Below, in pieces: positions 1 through 8,118 of a DNA stretch of 64,000 bases. Below the pieces are notes generated by a model. That model was not told where the DNA came from. It searched no databases and saw only the letters and a list, made by a program, of their open reading frames with translations. The stretch is from assembly GCF_028882255.1 (NCBI RefSeq), contig NZ_JARBUY010000007.1, forward strand, positions 80,420 through 144,419, in the 5' to 3' direction. Made by a program: the position numbers and the translations under genes. Within the stretch, counting starts at the first letter, position 1, and every line of letters begins with the position of its first letter. Origin of the DNA: Maribacter polysaccharolyticus (lineage in GTDB: Bacteria > Bacteroidota > Bacteroidia > Flavobacteriales > Flavobacteriaceae).

Positions 1-787
1 TGGCGAATCGTAATAGTGCCATATCGATCAAACCAAAATGCGTAATCGTATTTGCGGCCCAAGCGAAACCGATGACCTCGACCAGACCAATGCCAGGTTG
101 ACCGTTACTGTTAATCCCGGTCCATATGGATTGATTCCCGATGGCTATAAAATCATTCCAGTCAGAAGGTAGGGTCTTACCCAGAACATCCAATGATAAT
201 GCGGGTAAAAGCACCAATGCCCCACTGGTAAACATAACAAACAGCCAAGGAGCGCAGATGCCCGAAAATTCGGAAACCGCATTAAAACCATATATGGCTA
301 TTGATACCACCACGATCCCCACACCAAAAACAATCAGGATAAACCATAAATTGGTCGGGTACCAATTGAGTTGGGCCGGAATGTCAAAGGCAAAACGCAC
401 AGCCGTCGCCGACACGGTGACCATTGCAGCGGATATGACCGTAAAAATGATGACATTGGCCCAATTGTACAGTTTTGTCATCGAATCCCCGGCCACCTTA
501 TTAAGGTAGGTGTATAAACTTAACCGGGTGTCGACTGCAATCGGAGAGGTAATGAGCGTCCAACTGAGTACGGCGAGGATATTCCCTATCAATAACCCCA
601 AAAGGATGTCATTTGTCTTTGCTCCCAGGGCCACAAAGGTCGCCCCTATGACAAACTCCGTTGCCGCAACATGCTCTGCGGCATAGAGGCCTGCAAAATG
701 GGTCCAATCATGCAATTTATTCTTAGGAACCGGCAGTTGTTCCGTGGCTAGGTTCTCCAACTGTTGAAAATCTTCGGTTTTATCCAT
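1..787 (-). CDS. NCS1-family purine/cytosine-type permease (C-terminus beyond the window)
   Basis: An open minus-strand frame runs from an ATG at 785-787 (MDKTEDFQQLENLATEQLPV) off the left edge, giving 262 codons without a stop. The product is very hydrophobic. It has the NCS1 transporter order: a short cytoplasmic N-terminus, an N-terminal motif near HDWTHFAGLYAAEHVAATEF, then repeated membrane helices (LLGLLIGNILAVLSWTLI; NLWFILIVFGVGIVVVSIAI). NCS1 proteins are cation symporters for nucleobases, allantoin, hydantoin or hydroxymethylpyrimidine. The substrate cannot be told from this fragment. About 60% of the usual 430-480 residues are present. No neighbour indicates pathway. The family call is fairly secure; a distant APC-type permease is the alternative. 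Confidence 0.8.
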   Translation of the reverse strand, partial: MDKTEDFQQLENLATEQLPVPKNKLHDWTHFAGLYAAEHVAATEFVIGATFVALGAKTNDILLGLLIGNILAVLSWTLITSPIAVDTRLSLYTYLNKVAGDSMTKLYNWANVIIFTVISAAMVTVSATAVRFAFDIPAQLNWYPTNLWFILIVFGVGIVVVSIAIYGFNAVSEFSGICAPWLFVMFTSGALVLLPALSLDVLGKTLPSDWNDFIAIGNQSIWTGINSNGQPGIGLVEVIGFAWAANTITHFGLIDMALLRFA

Positions 788-848
788 AAGTGTTGTCTTG
801 CTTAGGGATTCCTGTTCCCTAAAAATTCATTGAACGGAGTTTATATCT

Positions 849-899
849 TAAAAAATGGGTTTACCCTATTGATTGGAACAATACCTAATCAATAGGGTA
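849..899 (-). terminator. Intrinsic terminator-like hairpin
   Basis: Perfect 13-bp arms, TACCCTATTGATT at 862-874 and AATCAATAGGGTA at 887-899, enclose a 12-nt loop. Read on the minus strand the stem is followed within seven bases by TTTTTT (852-857). It lies downstream of the DUF1566 gene ending at 1002 and upstream of the permease start at 787, so it most likely terminates the DUF1566 transcript. A role in the permease leader is also possible. Confidence 0.6.
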
Positions 900-1001
900 G
901 ACACCGTACTTAAGTCAAGTAAGTGGTATATTCTTATAAATTTAATATTTTCATTTCGTTTTCCCCATAAAATCAATGGATTTTAGGACCGGGTATTGAA
1001 T

Positions 1002-2204
1002 CTAATCAATATTCCGTACCAACCTCACGTAATTGCGAATTCGAACGGAATCCGCGGCATTGATCGATTCCATGAGATAATCTTCCACATTGCCCGATTT
1101 AGGGTCTGATCGTTGGGCGCCCGCCCCATGCCAATCATAATATTCCTTTGCCTTGCTGTTGTCTTTACTGTAAGCTTTTCCAAAGGCGATATAGCAGGCC
1201 GTATATTTAAAATCACCTTGTGTCGTACTGGTCCAGAACCAACTGTCTTTCTCGGTGCAGTTGAAAAAGTTTTCATCTATGGCAGGAATCGTTTTCTTTT
1301 CGTAATCCACAATACTCTGTAATTCTTTGGTATTGGGTAGCCGCCAATCGGAATAGGAAGCCAGATGGCTGTTTTTGGCATATTCGAGGGCCCCTTTCCA
1401 ATCGTATGTCTTTCCGTCATCCACTTTTTGCCACATCAATCCCGTAGCCTTGTCGGAAATGGTACCGTCATTGTTGTCCACAAAGTCATTTACCCCATAT
1501 ACATTTTCGGTACCCCGTACGGCCCTGACCAAACAACCCGGGTTTCTAACGCCCTCTGTACCGTTAAAATATAAGCCGGTTTCATAGGCTTTTATATGGC
1601 CGTCGGCAAAATTGAAACCAAAGGCACCTTCAATGTTCTTGTCTTGGATGCCGCCTTTTACGTATTTGGTACTCGACCAATATTGACCGGCAAAGGGCAT
1701 TCTGCGGTCGTATTCAAAATCGAAATACGCCGTATCGAGGTAAGGTTGTGAGCCGGATAGGTTTCTTGGATGCAATTCTCCATTGAAATTGCTGATGGAA
1801 TACAATTCTTTTATCGTGGGCATTCTCCAATCGGTGTATCCTCCGGTTTCCAGTTCTTCGACATACGTGAAGGCATCATAAAAATTATACCGCTCATTGT
1901 CCGAGGTCTTTTGCCACATGAGACCGGTATTTAAATCGGTAACGGTTCCATCGCCATTATCTCGATAGGAGGAAGGGGTACCGCTATATTGGGCATCCTG
2001 TCCATAATATTCCCCATCCTCGGTAGGTTGGGAAATGGAATTCCCTTGGTCATCATAGAACCTATCTTGGCCTGTATCCGTTAAAACGAAACGGATATCG
2101 TTATTGGGTTGGGATTCCTTCTTTTTTTTGGTGCTTATACAGCCCATAAAAAATAAAGCAATGCCGAAAGTTGCCAAGCGTAGGAGGTATTTTATAGGGT
2201 ACAT
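1002..2204 (-). CDS. DUF1566 (Lcl C-terminal-like) lipoprotein, paralogue 1
   Basis: A 400-aa exported lipoprotein. Residues 1-22 form a signal peptide ending in the lipobox FMGC, followed by a basic and polar linker. Two DUF1566 repeats follow, each with a DNGDGTVTD-like loop, T/ATGLMWQK, YTDWRMP/YSDWRLP and KELYS/KELQS. The family adopts an Lcl/sulfatase-modifying-factor-like fold and is usually surface exposed with unknown role; collagen or glycan adhesion is known for Lcl of Legionella. The protein is very similar throughout to the next gene upstream (2322-3554), so the two are a tandem duplication. An AraC-type regulator with a membrane domain lies beyond. Family assignment is confident; function is unknown. 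Confidence 0.85.
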   Translation of the reverse strand: MYPIKYLLRLATFGIALFFMGCISTKKKKESQPNNDIRFVLTDTGQDRFYDDQGNSISQPTEDGEYYGQDAQYSGTPSSYRDNGDGTVTDLNTGLMWQKTSDNERYNFYDAFTYVEELETGGYTDWRMPTIKELYSISNFNGELHPRNLSGSQPYLDTAYFDFEYDRRMPFAGQYWSSTKYVKGGIQDKNIEGAFGFNFADGHIKAYETGLYFNGTEGVRNPGCLVRAVRGTENVYGVNDFVDNNDGTISDKATGLMWQKVDDGKTYDWKGALEYAKNSHLASYSDWRLPNTKELQSIVDYEKKTIPAIDENFFNCTEKDSWFWTSTTQGDFKYTACYIAFGKAYSKDNSKAKEYYDWHGAGAQRSDPKSGNVEDYLMESINAADSVRIRNYVRLVRNID

Positions 2205-2262
2205 ATTTATTGTTTTTACGGTGAATATTCAATAGTAAAAGTGTACGTAGTTTTCAACAGGA

Positions 2263-2296
2263 AGCTAAGTTGGGGAAAGGTATCCCCAACCTAGCT
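2263..2296. repeat. Hairpin between the two DUF1566 genes
   Basis: AGCTAAGTTGGGG (2263-2275) pairs with CCCCAACCTAGCT (2284-2296) with one bulge, around an 8-nt loop. It sits just after the stop of the upstream paralogue (2322). It has no run of T on the minus strand, so it could be a processing or attenuation hairpin rather than a full terminator. Confidence 0.45.
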
Positions 2297-2321
2297 GTTT
2301 TCAATAACCTATTTGGGGAGT

Positions 2322-3554
2322 TCAATCTCTGACCAATCGGACATAGTTTCTGATTCTGAGGGAGTCGGAAGCATTGACCGATTCCAAGATGTAATCATCG
2401 ATATCCCCGGTTTTGGGATCTGACCGTTGTGCGCCGGCCCCATGCCAATCGTAATATTCCGTGGCATCACTATTATCCTTACTATAGGCCTTTCCAAAAG
2501 CAAGGTAACAGGCCGTATATTTATAATCGCCTTGTGTCGTACTGGTCCAGAACCAGCTGTCGCTATCGGTACAGGTAAAATAGTCCTCATCAATGGCGGG
2601 GAAGGTCGTCTTGTCATAGTCAACAATGCTTTGTAGCTCTTTGGTGTTTGGCAGACGCCAGTCGGTATACCCGGCCAACTCACTTTCAGAAGCATAGGCA
2701 AGCGCATCGATCCAATCGTAGGAGTTTCCATCATCCACCTGTTGCCACATAAGTCCGGTAGCATTATCGGTCACCGTACCGTCGCCATTATCTTCAAAAT
2801 CATTTACCCCATAAACATTTTCGGTTCCCCTTACGGCCCTGACAAAGCATCCTGGATCCTCTACCCCGGAGGTCCCGTCATAATATAAGCCGGTCTCATA
2901 GGCTTTTATATGTCCGTCGGCAAAATTGAACCCAAATGCCCCTTCGATGTTCGTTGATTGTAAACCGCCTTTGACGTATTTGGTACTCGACCAGTATTGG
3001 CCGGCGTACAGCATATTCTCTTCATATTCAAAGTCAAAATATTCGTCGTACAGGTAAGGTTGTGAACCCGCGGATCCCGAAGCGTCCAAAGATCCATTGG
3101 AATAAAGCAATGAATAGAGTTCTTTGATCGTGGGGAGTCTCCAATCGGTATATCCCCCTATTTCAAGTTCGTCAACATAATCGAAGGCATCGTAATAATT
3201 ATGGCGTTCAAAATCGGGGGTTTGTTGCCACATTAATCCAGTGTTGAGGTCGGTAACCGTACCATCCCCATTATCCTGGAAGGAAGAGGCGATACCGGTA
3301 TATTGTGCATCCTGCCCATAATATTCATCACCCTCGCTTGGTTCGGATATTTCATTTCCGTCAGCGTCATAAAATACATCCTGACCCGTATCGGATAGGG
3401 TAAAGCTAATGGATAAGGTGTCCGAATCCTCCTCAGTGGTGTCGGTCGATTCATCGGTAATCTCCTCATCGTCGCTACACGAATAAGTAAGTAATAAAAA
3501 ACTACATAAAGCAGTGCATACCGTTCTTGTGATATTGGTTTTTCTTTTAGTCAT
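2322..3554 (-). CDS. DUF1566 (Lcl C-terminal-like) lipoprotein, paralogue 2
   Basis: A 410-aa lipoprotein. The signal peptide ends LLLTYSC (lipobox Cys about residue 26), followed by an acidic linker rich in D, E, S and T. Two DUF1566 domains follow with the same signatures as the downstream paralogue (DNGDGTVTDLNTGLMWQ, GGYTDWRLPTIKELYS, ATGLMWQQVDDG, AGYTDWRLPNTKELQS). Only the linkers and N-termini differ much between the copies, so duplication is recent or the repeats are under strong constraint. The acidic tether after the Cys fits a surface-exposed lipoprotein in Bacteroidota. The two copies are 117 bp apart and probably cotranscribed. Function is unknown. Confidence 0.85.
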   Translation of the reverse strand: MTKRKTNITRTVCTALCSFLLLTYSCSDDEEITDESTDTTEEDSDTLSISFTLSDTGQDVFYDADGNEISEPSEGDEYYGQDAQYTGIASSFQDNGDGTVTDLNTGLMWQQTPDFERHNYYDAFDYVDELEIGGYTDWRLPTIKELYSLLYSNGSLDASGSAGSQPYLYDEYFDFEYEENMLYAGQYWSSTKYVKGGLQSTNIEGAFGFNFADGHIKAYETGLYYDGTSGVEDPGCFVRAVRGTENVYGVNDFEDNGDGTVTDNATGLMWQQVDDGNSYDWIDALAYASESELAGYTDWRLPNTKELQSIVDYDKTTFPAIDEDYFTCTDSDSWFWTSTTQGDYKYTACYLAFGKAYSKDNSDATEYYDWHGAGAQRSDPKTGDIDDYILESVNASDSLRIRNYVRLVRD

Positions 3555-3692
3555 TATTTAAGGATTTATAAATTAATGATCCAAAAGTAAGATAGGGTAC
3601 CATGGGATGCGCTTATGCTTATAAGGTGCTACTTGTTTTTCGGGGTGTACAGGTGTCTACTTGCAAGATGACACTTTGTAATGTGTTATAAG

Positions 3693-4820
3693 TTAGGTTT
3701 TTAGGCTGTTTTTGAATTCCAAAGGGGTCATTCCGGTTTCAAGCTTGAAATTTTTGTTGAAACCCGATTTTGAGTTGAAACCGGAGTCCATCGCAATGGC
3801 CAACAAGGTAAATCGATCATGTTGGTCTTCCATGATCCTTTCCTTGACTTCCTTCACGCGATACGAATTGATCAAGGAATAAAAGGTATGGTTCAAGGAA
3901 TCGTTGATGATCTGCGAGAGAAAATGTTTGGGGATGTCCAATGTAGTGGATAGGTCATCAATACACAATTTGGGCTGTAAATAGGGCTTTTCATTCGCTA
4001 AATGCTCCAACAATCGGGATTGGTACTCATCCTTTAAGGTATCGTTTAGTTTGTTTTTGGAATATTTCCCTTTACTGCTTTCGTCCGAACCTTCGTTCAT
4101 TGCGGCATCGGTATCGTTTTCCATACTCAGGTATACGGGGTTTTGTTTAAGGCCCAGATAACCCAGGACATAGATAAAAGTACTTATAAGGATAATGTGC
4201 AGATCAAAAGGGATGTTATCGGCGATTTTGGTTTTAAAAAGGGTTGAAATTACTACCAAAAGGTAAGCCGAGACAAAAAACAGTATTATGATATAAGACC
4301 AACGTATGGTCAAGTAGACATCCTTATACGAATAATGATCTTGAATTTGCTTATTGTGTTTATTCAGGATATACAAGGTGACAATCGAATACCCCAAAAG
4401 GGATAGGCTTTGGAGTAATGTATAAATCAATTCGGTATTGGAATTCCTGTCCATAGGGCCTTGTAAGTCCACATTTGGAGGCTTTGGTAGAATATCATAA
4501 TCGAAGAACGCCGTTAGCATAAAGTAGACGGCAAAAGGTAAAAAGTGTAAAGGGAGAAATTTAAAATTGATTTTTGCCTTTAACAGGGATATGATATAGA
4601 AATACAATAATGGTCCCCATAATAAACCAAAACTGGCATTCATCCAAAAGGGCGGAAAAATATCAAAATCATTCAAGATTACGGGTAGGAGCGATGTGCT
4701 AAGCAGTATGATAAACGATAATAGTAGGTATTTGTTTATAGGTCTTGTACCCGAAAAAAGGACAACAATGACATAAAAAAGGCACGTAACGCAACCTGCA
4801 CTGGCAAATACTAGATCCAC
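3693..4820 (-). CDS. AraC-family regulator with N-terminal seven-helix membrane domain
   Basis: A 375-aa protein. Residues 1 to about 235 contain seven hydrophobic segments (for example VTCLFYVIVVLFSG, YLLLSFIILLSTSLLPVIL, IILISTFIYVLGYLG). A charged linker follows, then a C-terminal AraC-type double helix-turn-helix (about 275-375) with the signature LAIAMDSGFNSKSGFNKNFK and TGMTPLEFK. Membrane-bound AraC regulators of this form are common in Flavobacteriia and may sense ligands in the membrane; the signal is not known. It lies between an acyl-CoA synthetase and the DUF1566 pair, which is on the same strand downstream and could be its target. The start gives the complete first helix. Confidence 0.85.
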   Translation of the reverse strand: MDLVFASAGCVTCLFYVIVVLFSGTRPINKYLLLSFIILLSTSLLPVILNDFDIFPPFWMNASFGLLWGPLLYFYIISLLKAKINFKFLPLHFLPFAVYFMLTAFFDYDILPKPPNVDLQGPMDRNSNTELIYTLLQSLSLLGYSIVTLYILNKHNKQIQDHYSYKDVYLTIRWSYIIILFFVSAYLLVVISTLFKTKIADNIPFDLHIILISTFIYVLGYLGLKQNPVYLSMENDTDAAMNEGSDESSKGKYSKNKLNDTLKDEYQSRLLEHLANEKPYLQPKLCIDDLSTTLDIPKHFLSQIINDSLNHTFYSLINSYRVKEVKERIMEDQHDRFTLLAIAMDSGFNSKSGFNKNFKLETGMTPLEFKNSLKT

Positions 4821-4993
4821 TTATCCAAATTTATTTTCAACTAAAGTAGTTTTTGATCGCTTTGACGGGTGAAATACCACAGCTTCCCGTCTTTGTCAAA
4901 GATATAACAAATGTAGGGTAATTCGCGGGAAGTCCTATGGGGGTAAAGGGTTGGCACCCTTGATTGAATGATACAAATCCTTTACCGTTGCTA

Positions 4994-6805
4994 CTAAAAA
5001 ATATACTTGCCGTCCATGATCCCATGTAAAAGGCTTTCATCCATCTGTACGTATTCGTGGCTTTTAGGGTGTCTTACGAATACGGTGTCCGAACAATTAA
5101 AGCCTTCTTTCTTCAAATCGAATTTCTTGATCTTATGGGTATGCGTAACCTCCATTTCATTTTTTATTCGAATGAATATGGGGACGGCATATTTGGGGAG
5201 TTCTTTTTGTAGGTATTCCGTAAGGGTACCGATATCGAAATGATGGCCTTGATGCCTTACGATAGTGACCATCCCGGCCCTACCGTCATTATTGGGGATT
5301 TGCACCCCGTAGACCGCACACATGGCAACCCCTTTGATTTGCCCTATGATCCCTTCAACTTCTGCCGTTGCCACGTTTTCCCCTTTCCAACGAAAGGTAT
5401 CCCCGATCCTATCTACAAAACGGGCATGCTTATAACCGATATTTTGGAGAAGGTCACCACTGTTGAACCAAAGATCTCCCGGTTTAAAGACATTGCGAAG
5501 GATCTTATCCTCATTACGGTCGGTATTCACATAACCGTCAAAGGCTGATTTTTTACTTATTTCCGAAATCAACAATCCGGTTTCCCCTTTACGGACGGGA
5601 ATGCCATGGCCATTGCTGTTTTTTATATAGGTGTCATTCCCAATATCGTATTTAATGATCTTGAATTTTTGAGGGCACCAACCGATAGTGCAATCATAAT
5701 TCAGGGTGTTGGTAAAGCTGGTATTCCCATCGGCAGCCCCATAGAATTCAAAAATGTTCTTGATTTTAAAGCGTTCTTTGAAAGGGTGCCAAATATCTGG
5801 CCGTAGTCCATTGCCCATTATTTTTTTTATCCTGTGTTCCGTCTCTAGATCTGAAGGAGGGGCATTCAAGAGGTACCGGCACAATTCCCCGATGTATATA
5901 AAAGCGGAGACATTGTATTTAGCCACATCTTCCCAGAAATGGGAGACCGAGAATTTTCTTCTCATCACCATGGTACAAGGCGCTGCAAGTGCGGTAGGCC
6001 AACCGACAATGAGTGAATTGGTGTGGTAAAAGGGCAAGGGCACGTACATGACATCCCTTGGATTGAGGTTCATGTTGACCTTTCCGAACCAATAGTAAGT
6101 TGCCATCCATTTCCTGTTCGTTTGTCGCGATGCTTTTGGCAGCCCCGTTGTACCCGATGTAAAAACATTCGCATAGACTTGACCGGCTTTTATCTTGGCC
6201 GTCGTATCCGGGTTGGAGGTGTCCATCCCCAATACTTCCTTTTTAAGGTCGATATGGTCATGGGGGCAATCGGTTATGCCTTGGTCGGTTATCCAATAAA
6301 AGGTAGGGTGGGACAGGGTGGCAATTGAATTTTTAACGTCATCGAAATAAGGAACCAACTCTTCCCCGATAAAGTAGTAGTTGGACTTTGTCAGTTCCAT
6401 GGCGTGTATCAAGGTCTGTTCCCTTTGATTGGGGTTGATCAATGATGCAATTGCCCCGATTTTCGCACAGGCGGCTATTACAAATAAGAGTTCGGGCCTA
6501 TTTTCAATAAAAACGTTGATGGTATCCCCATTTTCAACCCCTATCTTAAGAAGGTAGTGGGCATAGCGGTTTATGGTCTTGTTGAATTCGACATACGTAT
6601 AACTTTGTTCTTCAAATCTCAAAGCAACTACGTTCCCATGTGTACGGGCATTGGATGCTATGATCTTCCCAATGGATACATGGCTATCGGGGTTGATGGC
6701 CTTCGCTTTTCTAACGTTTTTTAGGATTCTTGGAAACTGGGGGATACGTTTCAATATTTTTCCGATCAGGTTGACCGGATTGGGATGCTGCAAGGTTTTA
6801 GCCAT
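4994..6805 (-). CDS. Long-chain fatty acyl-CoA synthetase (FadD6/FATP type)
   Basis: A 603-aa AMP-forming ligase. The phosphate-binding motif FTSGTTGLPKA lies near residue 215. The A5 motif is EFYGAADGNTSF, A7 includes FNSGDLL, and A8 is RFVDRIGDTFRWKGENVATAEVE. This GDTFRWKGENVAT form is typical of the very-long-chain synthetase/FATP subgroup and separates it from acetyl-CoA synthetases. It activates fatty acids to acyl-CoA for lipid synthesis or beta-oxidation at the membrane. The length matches the family. The gene is monocistronic in appearance: the next gene on the strand is 173 bp downstream. The ATG giving MAKTLQHPNP is the only good start before the conserved region. Confidence 0.88.
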   Translation of the reverse strand: MAKTLQHPNPVNLIGKILKRIPQFPRILKNVRKAKAINPDSHVSIGKIIASNARTHGNVVALRFEEQSYTYVEFNKTINRYAHYLLKIGVENGDTINVFIENRPELLFVIAACAKIGAIASLINPNQREQTLIHAMELTKSNYYFIGEELVPYFDDVKNSIATLSHPTFYWITDQGITDCPHDHIDLKKEVLGMDTSNPDTTAKIKAGQVYANVFTSGTTGLPKASRQTNRKWMATYYWFGKVNMNLNPRDVMYVPLPFYHTNSLIVGWPTALAAPCTMVMRRKFSVSHFWEDVAKYNVSAFIYIGELCRYLLNAPPSDLETEHRIKKIMGNGLRPDIWHPFKERFKIKNIFEFYGAADGNTSFTNTLNYDCTIGWCPQKFKIIKYDIGNDTYIKNSNGHGIPVRKGETGLLISEISKKSAFDGYVNTDRNEDKILRNVFKPGDLWFNSGDLLQNIGYKHARFVDRIGDTFRWKGENVATAEVEGIIGQIKGVAMCAVYGVQIPNNDGRAGMVTIVRHQGHHFDIGTLTEYLQKELPKYAVPIFIRIKNEMEVTHTHKIKKFDLKKEGFNCSDTVFVRHPKSHEYVQMDESLLHGIMDGKYIF

Positions 6806-6983
6806 TGATCAATATCTTCGAAAGTGTTTTAATCATCCCGTATAAAGGGTATGGGATGGTGCTTTATTTTAGGAGGGAAAAGATAGTGATTTCGGTTAAA
6901 AATATAGGGGAATCCAGGTATAATAATTTGAAGGGCTGTAGGCTAAGCACGAGGCTTTCAAAACCATTACCGGGGTTCGGGAA

Positions 6984-7017
6984 AAAAAGCGGGACCCCAT
7001 GAGGGATCCCGTTTTTT
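6984..7017. terminator. Bidirectional terminator hairpin
   Basis: The stem CGGGACCCC / GGGATCCCG (6990-7011, one mismatch, 5-nt loop) has seven A on its left and six T on its right, so it can end transcription in either direction. It lies 68 bp beyond the stop of the VOC gene (7085) and 180 bp upstream of the acyl-CoA synthetase start, so it separates the two minus-strand units. Confidence 0.75.
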
Positions 7018-7084
7018 AAGTGCTTATGATCGTGTCATTACCCATACCGAGTTACCGGAGTATGCACAAGGGGGTATAACTTTT

Positions 7085-7597
7085 TTAAGACGTGTAGGCG
7101 CCTGAAGAATACGTTAGTTCATAGCTATGGGTATAGATTTCGAAAACGATCCCGAAGGGGTCTTCCACATAACACATTCTGTAGGGTTTGTCTCCGGGAT
7201 AATAGGCCCTAATGGGCATACGTTGTTTACCGCCATGGGCTACGATTTTATCTATTAACCCTTCGATATCCGGGTCTTGTACAGAAAAATGGAAAAGTCC
7301 CGTGTTGAAAGGGTTGAATTCAGGAGCTTCTTTTATGCCGTGGGGAAATGAAAACAGCTCGATCCCAATACCATCCGATGTGGCTAAATGGGCGATTTCG
7401 AATGTTTCCCAATCCTCACCGAATACGTCGATACACATTTGTCCTATAGCCGTTTCGCTTTCTTTTTTCACCTTTGAGGGCTCCATGATCACATACCATC
7501 CCATTACTTCCGAATAGAATTTTGCGGCCTTTTCAATATCAGGGACCGTAATCCCAATATGTGAGAATGATTTCGGATAATTTTTATTTGATGTCAT
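7085..7597 (-). CDS. VOC-superfamily (glyoxalase/dioxygenase-like) protein
   Basis: A 170-aa protein with the paired beta-alpha-beta-beta-beta modules of the vicinal oxygen chelate fold. The opening SHIGITVPDIEKAAKFYSEV carries the first putative metal His. Later residues include FHFSVQDPDIEGLIDKI and the final YVEDPFGIVFEIY with the usual Glu. This pattern fits a small metal-dependent lyase, isomerase or dioxygenase acting on a small organic or reactive carbonyl compound; the substrate is unknown. It is divergent from an HxlR-type regulator 119 bp away, with an operator-like palindrome in between. HxlR regulators often respond to aldehydes or quinones, so a detoxification role is a reasonable inference. 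Confidence 0.8.
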   Translation of the reverse strand: MTSNKNYPKSFSHIGITVPDIEKAAKFYSEVMGWYVIMEPSKVKKESETAIGQMCIDVFGEDWETFEIAHLATSDGIGIELFSFPHGIKEAPEFNPFNTGLFHFSVQDPDIEGLIDKIVAHGGKQRMPIRAYYPGDKPYRMCYVEDPFGIVFEIYTHSYELTYSSGAYTS

Positions 7598-7615
7598 AAC
7601 TTATAATTTAAGTTG

Positions 7616-7672
7616 CAAAATTAGACTATATTTGCCTATTAGGCAATAACTTACTAAAAAGTAGTATAGTTA
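7616..7672. promoter_or_regulatory. Divergent promoters with HxlR-type operator palindrome
   Basis: The perfect palindrome TTGCCTATTAGGCAA (7632-7646) overlaps a plus-strand TATATTTG (7627-7634), which matches the Bacteroidota -7 consensus TAnnTTTG. A minus-strand TAATTTTG is at 7616-7623. A second imperfect inverted repeat, TAACTTACT to AGTATAGTTA, spans 7647-7672. A regulator bound at the palindrome would cover the -7 region of its own gene and lie just upstream of the VOC promoter. Binding by the adjacent HxlR protein is inferred from position. Confidence 0.6.
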
Positions 7673-7716
7673 CCTAAAAGAGTAAATTGCTGATAATAAG
7701 ATAATTGAAAATTTAT

Positions 7717-8025
7717 ATGGATAAAAATAATTACTGTCCACTTAACTATACCATAGGATTGATCGGTACCAAATGGAAACCTTTGGTATTGTTCCATTTG
7801 TTGGAAGGCCCGCTGCGTTCGGGAATGCTTCAGAAGCAAGTACCGGGTATTTCCAACAAAATGTTTACCCAAACCTTGAGGGAATTGGAAAAGGACGGAC
7901 TTATTTTCCGTAAGGTGTATCCTGTGGTTCCTCCTAAGGTGGAATACGGATTGAGTAAGCGGGGAAAAACACTCGAACCCATTCTGAAAAGTTTGGATCA
8001 ATGGGGTGTCGAAAACCACGAATAA
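7717..8025 (+). CDS. HxlR-family winged-helix transcriptional regulator
   Basis: A 102-aa protein that is nearly all HxlR domain. MDKNNYCPLNYTIGLIGTKW has the conserved Cys near the N-terminus (residue 7). GTKWKPLVLFHLLEGPLRSGML and ISNKMFTQTLRELEKDGLIFR form the winged helix, and VPPKVEYGLSKRGKTLEPIL is the wing and dimer region. In this family the N-terminal Cys can sense electrophiles. I chose the ATG at 7717 over an upstream TTG at 7705 because HxlR proteins begin shortly before the CP motif. It is divergent from the VOC gene and probably autoregulates through the palindrome at 7632-7646. Confidence 0.9.
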   Translation: MDKNNYCPLNYTIGLIGTKWKPLVLFHLLEGPLRSGMLQKQVPGISNKMFTQTLRELEKDGLIFRKVYPVVPPKVEYGLSKRGKTLEPILKSLDQWGVENHE

Positions 8026-8118
8026 GGAATAGGTCCTAATTGTCGGGGAAATCGGATACCCTGTAAATAGGGGAATTCAGGGTCGGGGTCAACTGTCTTT
8101 GTTCCTAGGGTTTCCCAT

